NCBI GenBank assembly: GCA_003212115.1
Contig: QCQS01000024.1
Coordinates: 1 to 13,575 of the forward strand
DNA from: Prochlorococcus sp. AG-455-E15
GTDB taxonomy: Bacteria > Cyanobacteriota > Cyanobacteriia > PCC-6307 > Cyanobiaceae
DNA length: 13,575 nt
Direction of reading: 5' to 3'
This document shows positions 7,213-11,737 of the stretch, piece by piece. The translations under genes were made by a program, and so were the position numbers. Below the pieces are notes generated by a model. It was not told where the DNA came from, did no database searches, and saw nothing but the letters and a program-made list of their open reading frames with translations. Every line of letters begins with the position of its first letter. Position 1 is the stretch's first letter.

Positions 7213-7851
7213 CTATAAAGCATTAGTTGATTCTATTGATAAAATTGTATCTCTGAGATGATTATCATCTAACCTCATAGATAAAGGATTTCCAATAAGT
7301 CTTGCAGTCGAGTAATAAAGATCATCTATTTTAATTAAACCATTCTCTTTGAGAGTCTTTCCGGTTGCTACCAAATCAACTATTGCCTCTGCCATACCTG
7401 TAATAGGACCAAGCTCGACTGATCCTGTCAAATGAACTATCTCGACAGGAATATTTAATTCTTCAAAATAAGATCTTGCTGTTTTTATAAATTTACTTGC
7501 AACTTTACAATTCGCTGGAAGATCGGTTGGTTTTAAATAATTGCTATTTTTCTTAACCGCCAACGCCATATGACAACCCCCAAACCCTAAATCTAATAAT
7601 TTTGCGACTTTTAATTCAGATTCTCGTAAAACGTCATACCCAACAATACCCAAATCAGCCTGACCATAACTTACATAAACAGGCACATCTCCATTTCTTA
7701 CTAATAGAGCTTTTGCCCGTTTGCAATTTGATTCAAAGGTTAATGATCTATTATTTTCTTCCAACGCATCAGAGAAATCTAACCCAGCTTTTTTAAAAGT
7801 TGAAATTGAATCTTTTAACAGAGCTCCTTTTGGTAAAGCTATAGTAATCAT
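7213..7851 (-). CDS. hisG: ATP phosphoribosyltransferase, short form
   Basis: A 212-residue HisG that joins ATP and PRPP to give phosphoribosyl-ATP, the first and feedback-controlled step of histidine biosynthesis. Seen: ITIALPKGALLKDS at the N-terminus, YGQADLGIVGYDVL (62-75), GSVELGPITGMAEAIVDLV (143-161) and the PRPP-binding DLVATGKTLKENGL (159-172). The short form lacks the C-terminal regulatory domain of about 80 residues. Such enzymes work as an octamer with the HisRS-like partner HisZ, which should be encoded elsewhere. The start is ATG at 7851. It is the first gene of an operon with the ABC exporter and the acetyltransferase, without other his genes, as expected for a cyanobacterium with scattered his genes. 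It diverges from gloB with only 40 bases between. Confidence 0.97.
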   Translation of the reverse strand: MITIALPKGALLKDSISTFKKAGLDFSDALEENNRSLTFESNCKRAKALLVRNGDVPVYVSYGQADLGIVGYDVLRESELKVAKLLDLGFGGCHMALAVKKNSNYLKPTDLPANCKVASKFIKTARSYFEELNIPVEIVHLTGSVELGPITGMAEAIVDLVATGKTLKENGLIKIDDLYYSTARLIGNPLSMRLDDNHLRDTILSIESTNAL

Positions 7852-7891
7852 AGATCAATTTCTTCCAAAGAATCTTCATTCTAAATTAACA

Positions 7892-8631
7892 ATGGAATTT
7901 AATAAAGCTCGAAATATAATAGGACTTAAAGTTTTAAATGATAACGTCATTTGGTTGTTAGTAAAAGATAAATCCGTAATAGTTGTAGATCCATCTGTTC
8001 ACGAACCAGTTATCAGATATATAAATGAAAACAATTTTTACTTAGAAGCTATTTTGCAAACTCATCATCATTCAGACCATATTGGAGGGACGAAGTCACT
8101 TATTGAAAAATGGCCAAATGTAAAGGTGATTGCTTCCTCCAAAGAAAAAAAGCGAATCCCTTTTCAAATGTATCTGTTGAAGATGGAGAAACTCTAAACA
8201 TTTTAGGGGAAGAAGTAAAAATAATTGAAGTATTAGGTCATACAAGCTCACATATTGCCTTCTTTTTGAATGGGGAAAATCCTGTTCTTTTTATTGGTGA
8301 CACATTATTTTCTGGGGGCTGTGGAAGAATTTTTGAGGGAACTTATCAACAAATGTATTCTTCACTAGAAAGAATCAAATCTTTACCAAAAAATACTCTC
8401 ATATATTGTGCACATGAATATACAAAGGCAAATATATTGTGGGCATTGCATCTCAAGCCTAAAGATCAAGATATAAAAAATAAACTTTCCGAAGTTGAAA
8501 AAAAACTTTCTCTTAATAAATTGACAATTCCATTTTTACTTGATGAAGAGATGAAAATAAACCTTTTCTTAAGAGCAAAAAATTTAGAAGAATTTACTTT
8601 TTTAAGAGCAAATAAAGATTTATGGGTTTAA
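7892..8631 (+). pseudogene. gloB: Glyoxalase II-type metallo-beta-lactamase hydrolase with a one-base frameshift
   Basis: Hydroxyacylglutathione hydrolase splits S-lactoylglutathione into D-lactate and glutathione. The first frame (ATG 7892 to TAA 8197) holds the zinc motif THHHSDHIGG (57-66) and runs well to KEKKRIPFQ (residue 92). There it leaves the family and stops. The next frame continues exactly with NVSVEDGETLNILG, then GHTSSHIAFF, GDTLFSGGCGRIFEGT, CAHEYT and INLFLRAKNLEEF to TAA at 8631. The total of 740 bases is one short of 247 codons. Adding one A to the AAA at 8166-8168 restores an unbroken 246-residue protein of normal GloB length. All zinc ligands are present across the two frames. 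The break could be a true recent mutation, a sequencing or assembly error, or slippage-corrected expression; the lack of any other decay favours a recent event or an error. The gene fits the glutathione genes at the left of the window. Confidence 0.9.
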
Positions 8632-8655
8632 ATAGATAGGAATCTTCTTAAACAA

Positions 8656-9048
8656 ATGTCCCCCAAACAAGTAATTAAAACATCAAATGCTCCAGATCCA
8701 GTAGGACCATATAATCAAGCAATAAAAGCTGGGGATTTTATCTATTGTTCTGGTCAAATTGCTATAGACCCAGCTTCAAATGAAATAACATGTTTAGGTG
8801 ATATAGAGAAGGAAACTATTCAAGTTTTAAAAAATCTTGCAGAAGTTCTTAAAGCTGGAGGAGCCAAAATAGAGGATGTAATAAAAACGACTATTTACTT
8901 AACTGATTTAACTAATTTTCAAATTGTCAATAAAATATATAGTGATTTTTTTAATATAGAGAATCCTCCAGCAAGGGCCTGTGTGGAAGTTTCATCTCTA
9001 CCAAAAGGAGTATTAGTTGAAATAGATTGCGTCGCATTTCTAGATTAA
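8656..9048 (+). CDS. ridA: RidA (YjgF/YER057c/UK114) enamine/imine deaminase
   Basis: A 130-residue RidA, the usual length. It hydrolyses reactive 2-aminoacrylate and related enamines released by PLP enzymes to keto acids plus ammonia, protecting PLP enzymes; it works as a cytoplasmic trimer. Seen: NAPDPVGPYNQAI (11-23), FIYCSGQIAIDP (28-39), VIKTTIYLTDLTNF (75-88) and the signature RACVEVSSLPKGVLVEIDCVA (107-127) with the catalytic Arg107 and Glu122. It starts 24 bases after gloB on the same strand and is probably cotranscribed with it. Both deal with reactive metabolites, which may be why they are kept together. Confidence 0.95.
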   Translation: MSPKQVIKTSNAPDPVGPYNQAIKAGDFIYCSGQIAIDPASNEITCLGDIEKETIQVLKNLAEVLKAGGAKIEDVIKTTIYLTDLTNFQIVNKIYSDFFNIENPPARACVEVSSLPKGVLVEIDCVAFLD

Positions 9049-9099
9049 TTTCTAATTATTGAGAATTTTGAAATATGAACCAATTATGCACCATTGTTG

Positions 9100-9105
9100 T
9101 ATAGA
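9100..9105 (+). promoter_or_regulatory. Candidate -10 box for the DUF3136-like gene
   Basis: TATAGA, preceded by TTG (TTGTATAGA), lies 28 bases before the ATG at 9134 within the 85-base gap after ridA. No clear -35 is seen at the right distance. The gap is larger than others on this strand, which supports a separate start of transcription. Confidence 0.25.
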
Positions 9106-9133
9106 TTATTAGTTGATAATTCATCTTTGATCT

Positions 9134-9361
9134 ATGTCAGCAGCAAAGCTTAATATAGATGAACTAGAAGCAGGTTATCCTTTATTTTGCAAAGCTCTTA
9201 GATTATTAATTTTAAAAGGAAACTCAGTTAAAGATATAGAAAAGACAGTGTGTTGGAGTCATCTTGAAACTTTAAATAGATGTCTACCTGGTAGATATAA
9301 AGCTCCAACATATTTAATGGCTTTAATCAAAAGAGATATTGCTAAGCCAAATAATTATTAA
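9134..9361 (+). CDS. Small DUF3136-like cyanobacterial protein
   Basis: A 75-residue protein of unknown function. It resembles the cyanobacteria-restricted DUF3136 family as I remember it: MSAAKLNIDELEAGYPLFCK at the start, then a helical LRLLILKGNSVKDIEKTVCW, and a central LETLNRCLPGRYK before a short basic tail. Two cysteines (19 and 40) and a third at 50 are present. It has no signal peptide or membrane segment. The helix-turn-helix-like spacing of the middle part (VKDIEKTVCWSHLETLNRC) is suggestive of DNA or protein binding, but this is only an impression. It starts at ATG 9134 and ends 6 bases from the stop of the convergent acRAF-like gene, so it lies at the border of the carboxysome locus. 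Confidence 0.72.
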   Translation: MSAAKLNIDELEAGYPLFCKALRLLILKGNSVKDIEKTVCWSHLETLNRCLPGRYKAPTYLMALIKRDIAKPNNY

Positions 9362-9367
9362 AAACTA

Positions 9368-9607
9368 CTAATCTTCTAAATACAATTTATCAATATCCAT
9401 TGAAAAGTCTTTTTCCTTGTCTGATATTTCTTTATTATCTAAAAATATTGAAAGACTTACAAAATTCTTGCCGAAGCTGATATTTGGATAAATATCCCTT
9501 TCTTTACATAATTTCTCAATTTTCCCCATGAATTTACTAATTTTTGAGTATTGATCAAATTCAAATCTTTTTTCAATCCTCAAAGGTGATTCTTTTTCGT
9601 TCCACAT
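9368..9607 (-). CDS. Pterin dehydratase-like Rubisco assembly factor (acRAF)
   Basis: A 79-residue protein of the pterin-4a-carbinolamine dehydratase (PCD) fold: MWNEKESPLRIEKRFEFDQY, then helix KISKFMGKIEKLCKERD, then strand PNISFGKNFVSLSIFL and a final helix KEISDKEKDFSMDIDKLY. True dehydratases carry HHP and a later TH that form the active site. Here these positions read IYP (39-41) and LD near 56-57, so dehydratase activity is not expected. This matches acRAF, the PCD-like protein found next to alpha-carboxysome operons and shown in earlier work to help Rubisco assemble. It lies after csoS4B on the same strand. I chose ATG at 9607, because homologues begin MW and a possible promoter falls just upstream; an in-frame TTG at 9622 would add five residues. 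Confidence 0.85.
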   Translation of the reverse strand: MWNEKESPLRIEKRFEFDQYSKISKFMGKIEKLCKERDIYPNISFGKNFVSLSIFLDNKEISDKEKDFSMDIDKLYLED

Positions 9608-9632
9608 TACAATCTTTATCAAGACTAATTAC

Positions 9633-9638
9633 ACTATA
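9633..9638 (-). promoter_or_regulatory. Candidate -10 box for the acRAF-like gene
   Basis: The minus strand reads TATAGT 25 bases before the ATG at 9607. It would start transcription near 9626, just before the alternative TTG at 9622, and so favours the ATG start. The wider gap from csoS4B (72 bases) fits a separate promoter. No good -35 at standard spacing. Confidence 0.27.
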
Positions 9639-9679
9639 CCTTCAACAAAGTTTCTCAATATTTTTTAGAAGTTAAAATT

Positions 9680-9928
9680 TTAGTCACTCTCCCAATAATC
9701 AATAATACCGCCAATTGTTAAATCGGTTTGAACTTCTGGATTAGGGCATGCAAATCTAGCAGCGGATCCACTAGCAGTAAAAACCCAGTTACCTTCTCTA
9801 GCTCCAACAGGATCAACAGCAACTACTTTCTTTCCTTTGTTATTTTCTAAAATACGTAAATTCATATGACCTAATCCAGCAACTCTTTGAGTGCATACCA
9901 TCCTTCCTAATACCTTCATAATTTCCAA
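9680..9928 (-). CDS. csoS4B: Carboxysome vertex pentamer protein CsoS4B
   Basis: An 82-residue bacterial microcompartment vertex (BMV) protein. Five copies form the cap at the twelve corners of the icosahedral alpha-carboxysome shell. Seen: the core MKVLGRMVCTQRVAGLGHMN, then KVVAVDPVGAREGNWVFTASGSAARF, and the C-terminal DLTIGGIIDYWE, all typical of the CsoS4/CcmL/EutN fold. The start is best taken as TTG at 9928 because AGGAGG lies 9 bases upstream of it; the ATG at 9919 would be 18 bases away. That adds MEI before the conserved MKVLG. The gap to csoS4A is 18 bases. It pairs with csoS4A; both are thought to be needed to seal the shell against CO2 loss. Confidence 0.95.
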   Translation of the reverse strand: MEIMKVLGRMVCTQRVAGLGHMNLRILENNKGKKVVAVDPVGAREGNWVFTASGSAARFACPNPEVQTDLTIGGIIDYWESD

Positions 9929-9937
9929 AATTTATAT

Positions 9938-9943
9938 CCTCCT
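9938..9943 (-). promoter_or_regulatory. Strong Shine-Dalgarno site before csoS4B
   Basis: The minus strand reads AGGAGG, nine bases before the TTG at 9928 and 18 before the ATG at 9919. The spacing decides for the TTG start. It lies in the 18-base gap after the csoS4A stop. Confidence 0.8.
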
Positions 9944-9946
9944 TTT

Positions 9947-10198
9947 TTATGACTTATTAGGATCCCAATGATCAATTATTCCAACAATAGTTAAATCGCT
10001 TGGATAAGATTTGCTTCCCGCTGCTTCCCTAGCAGCAGAACTTCCAACACAAATAACCCAATCTCCTGGTTTACAGCCCACAGCATCAACTGCAACTTTA
10101 TTGGAAGAACCATCCAATACAACCTGCAGATGTTTATGTTCAAAACCAGGAATCCTATTGGTAGAAACAAGTGGTTTTACAACCTTGCAAATTAACAT
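9947..10198 (-). CDS. csoS4A: Carboxysome vertex pentamer protein CsoS4A
   Basis: An 83-residue BMV pentamer subunit, paralogous to csoS4B. Seen: MLICKVVKPLVSTNRIPGFE at the start, KVAVDAVGCKPGDWVICVGSSAARE in the middle and DLTIVGIIDHWDP at the end. Compared with CsoS4B it shares DLTI-GIID-W and the GSSAAR/GSAARF turn, but has H-LQVVLDG in place of MNLRILEN. The ATG at 10198 lies two bases after the csoSCA stop, so the genes are translationally linked, and the ribosome site sits inside the end of csoSCA. It is expected at the shell vertices, with csoS4B. Confidence 0.96.
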   Translation of the reverse strand: MLICKVVKPLVSTNRIPGFEHKHLQVVLDGSSNKVAVDAVGCKPGDWVICVGSSAAREAAGSKSYPSDLTIVGIIDHWDPNKS

Positions 10199-10200
10199 AA

Positions 10201-11730
10201 TTAGTGAGCCTCCTCTGTTTTTTTATCTAAAGACATCCCAATAATTTGGGCGGAATGAATGTTGTCCCTATCTCTAATAGTAGAGCAGGTGTGTAACAAC
10301 CCTTGATCAACTAAATTTTTATATCTAATTGATATCGCATTATTAACTCTTTCACAATCATTTATTGCCCTCTCTTTTGCACCGGGTACTTTGCCAGAGT
10401 AATCAAATCTTATTACTACCGGAATAGGTAGATCTTGAGAAACATTTAATCCAGTAAAAATCTTAACTCCTACATCTAAATCTGGAGCCCCTTCTTCGAC
10501 TGTATCTAAATGAGCAAAATAAGTTAAATTTCTGAGATGCACTTCTTTAAAACCTATACCAACTCCAATAAACCTCTCTGCATGTCCAATATCTTCATAA
10601 GAACCATTATGAAAACTCTTAACATAATCAATTTGAGAAATATTATTGACGATTAATTGATATGTAAATTTTTCCAGTCCACTAAGTTTATCTTTTGAAG
10701 ATTGTTTAGAAATTGTTTGGCAAATTTCTTTTTCCGCATCCTCTTTTGAAAAATTTATTGTTGAATTATAAATTTCTAATGTAGAGATAGTTTTTTCTAA
10801 ATCTATATCGCCATCGCTAGTTGATAAATGTATTTTTAATGAATCAGTGTCTGTATCAAGTCCAATTAACATTAAATCTACAGAAGCTCCGCAGCAAAAG
10901 CTATTTTCTACAGCCTCTTTGAAAGCATATAATTTATTTCTACCTTCAGCTGCAGCTAACTCGTCATTACTCCCATGAGCTGCACATCCCTGATGCAAAG
11001 GATCTACTGAACTAAAATGATAAGTTACAACTTTTAAGTACCTTGTATCTTTATGAGCCTCATTAGGAACATTCTCTCTATATCTTTTATGTTCAGTTTT
11101 TACCCATCGATTAACCGTATTTTCAATGTCAAACAGTGCTCCAGCATGGGATCTTCTTCTAACGGAACTAAAAGGTATTCTCATTACATAAGCAATTGAA
11201 TGAGCTAATCTTCCATCTGAACAAGGAGTTATATCAAGTAAATGTATTCCACAATCTAAAAGAAATTTTTCAAAGTCTTCCGCATCCCTACTTCCAGTAG
11301 AACCTTCAAGTGGATCATTGTTAAAAAAATTATCGCTAAGTTTCTCATGCTGTTTAAAAACACACCATGCGTATAAAGCTCTCATATCAAGTGGTTTAAC
11401 CCAAGATTTATCTAATACATGTAGGGGTAAATTTATTCCCAAATTTTTTCTTGATATTTTTTGAGCCTTATTTATAAAATCTTCGTGATGTTGAATTCGA
11501 GCAATTTCCTTGAGAGTTGGAACAATTTCATCAAAATCACTTTTTATTTTGCTTTCATACCTAAATAGATTTTCATTTTGGATATTATTTGTTAATTCAT
11601 GAGACTTTCCAGAATTTTGGAAATTATTTGATTCTTTAGTTTGTATATGGATATTTTCAGTAAAAGTTTTCATTGGAGCTGTTGGCCCCAATGTGAAGTT
11701 CTTGGCTTTAGCCAGTCCTCTTAAAGGCAT
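10201..11730 (-). CDS. csoSCA: Carboxysomal carbonic anhydrase CsoSCA (CsoS3, epsilon/beta class)
   Basis: A 509-residue shell-associated carbonic anhydrase that turns bicarbonate into CO2 beside Rubisco. The expected zinc ligands are Cys170 (in CSDGRLAH), His238 (in TYHFSS) and Cys249 (in GCAAHGSND); Asp172 and Arg174 form the catalytic dyad. The spacing agrees with the H. neapolitanus enzyme (Cys173, His242, Cys253). The order is an N-terminal arm (1-60), a helical domain (60-155), the catalytic domain (155-300) and a C-terminal pseudo-repeat domain (300-509) without zinc ligands. The first 25 residues, MPLRGLAKAKNFTLGPTAPM and onward, are basic and likely bind a partner: in other alpha-carboxysomes the N-terminus recruits the enzyme through Rubisco. 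The start is ATG 11730, seven bases after the csoS2 stop. A weak GAGG lies 12-15 bases upstream. Confidence 0.97.
   Translation of the reverse strand: MPLRGLAKAKNFTLGPTAPMKTFTENIHIQTKESNNFQNSGKSHELTNNIQNENLFRYESKIKSDFDEIVPTLKEIARIQHHEDFINKAQKISRKNLGINLPLHVLDKSWVKPLDMRALYAWCVFKQHEKLSDNFFNNDPLEGSTGSRDAEDFEKFLLDCGIHLLDITPCSDGRLAHSIAYVMRIPFSSVRRRSHAGALFDIENTVNRWVKTEHKRYRENVPNEAHKDTRYLKVVTYHFSSVDPLHQGCAAHGSNDELAAAEGRNKLYAFKEAVENSFCCGASVDLMLIGLDTDTDSLKIHLSTSDGDIDLEKTISTLEIYNSTINFSKEDAEKEICQTISKQSSKDKLSGLEKFTYQLIVNNISQIDYVKSFHNGSYEDIGHAERFIGVGIGFKEVHLRNLTYFAHLDTVEEGAPDLDVGVKIFTGLNVSQDLPIPVVIRFDYSGKVPGAKERAINDCERVNNAISIRYKNLVDQGLLHTCSTIRDRDNIHSAQIIGMSLDKKTEEAH
10209..10214 (-). promoter_or_regulatory. 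Strong Shine-Dalgarno site before csoS4A
   Basis: The minus strand reads AGGAGG (within AGAGGAGG), ten bases before the csoS4A ATG. It is located in the last codons of csoSCA, so initiation on csoS4A may be coupled to translation of csoSCA. Confidence 0.8.
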
Positions 11731-11737
11731 TATTTAC

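Noticed and set aside
7721..7891. Longer N-terminus for gloB starting inside hisG
   Set aside because: The extra 57 residues lie antisense to hisG and do not look like the family; homologues begin at the MEFNKARN of 7892.
8110..8631. Separate gene MAKCKGDCFLQ... downstream in gloB
   Set aside because: It is the second half of gloB read in the other frame. Its first 25 or so residues are out-of-frame sequence, and its start has no ribosome site.
9049..9133. Small RNA or riboswitch in the gap after ridA
   Set aside because: No stable GC-containing stem could be drawn in this 85-base AT-rich stretch; only a weak promoter-like box is supported.
10011..10244. Plus-strand ORF of 77 codons across csoS4A
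   Set aside because: It is antisense to the conserved csoS4A and the csoSCA end, with low-complexity translation and no ribosome site.
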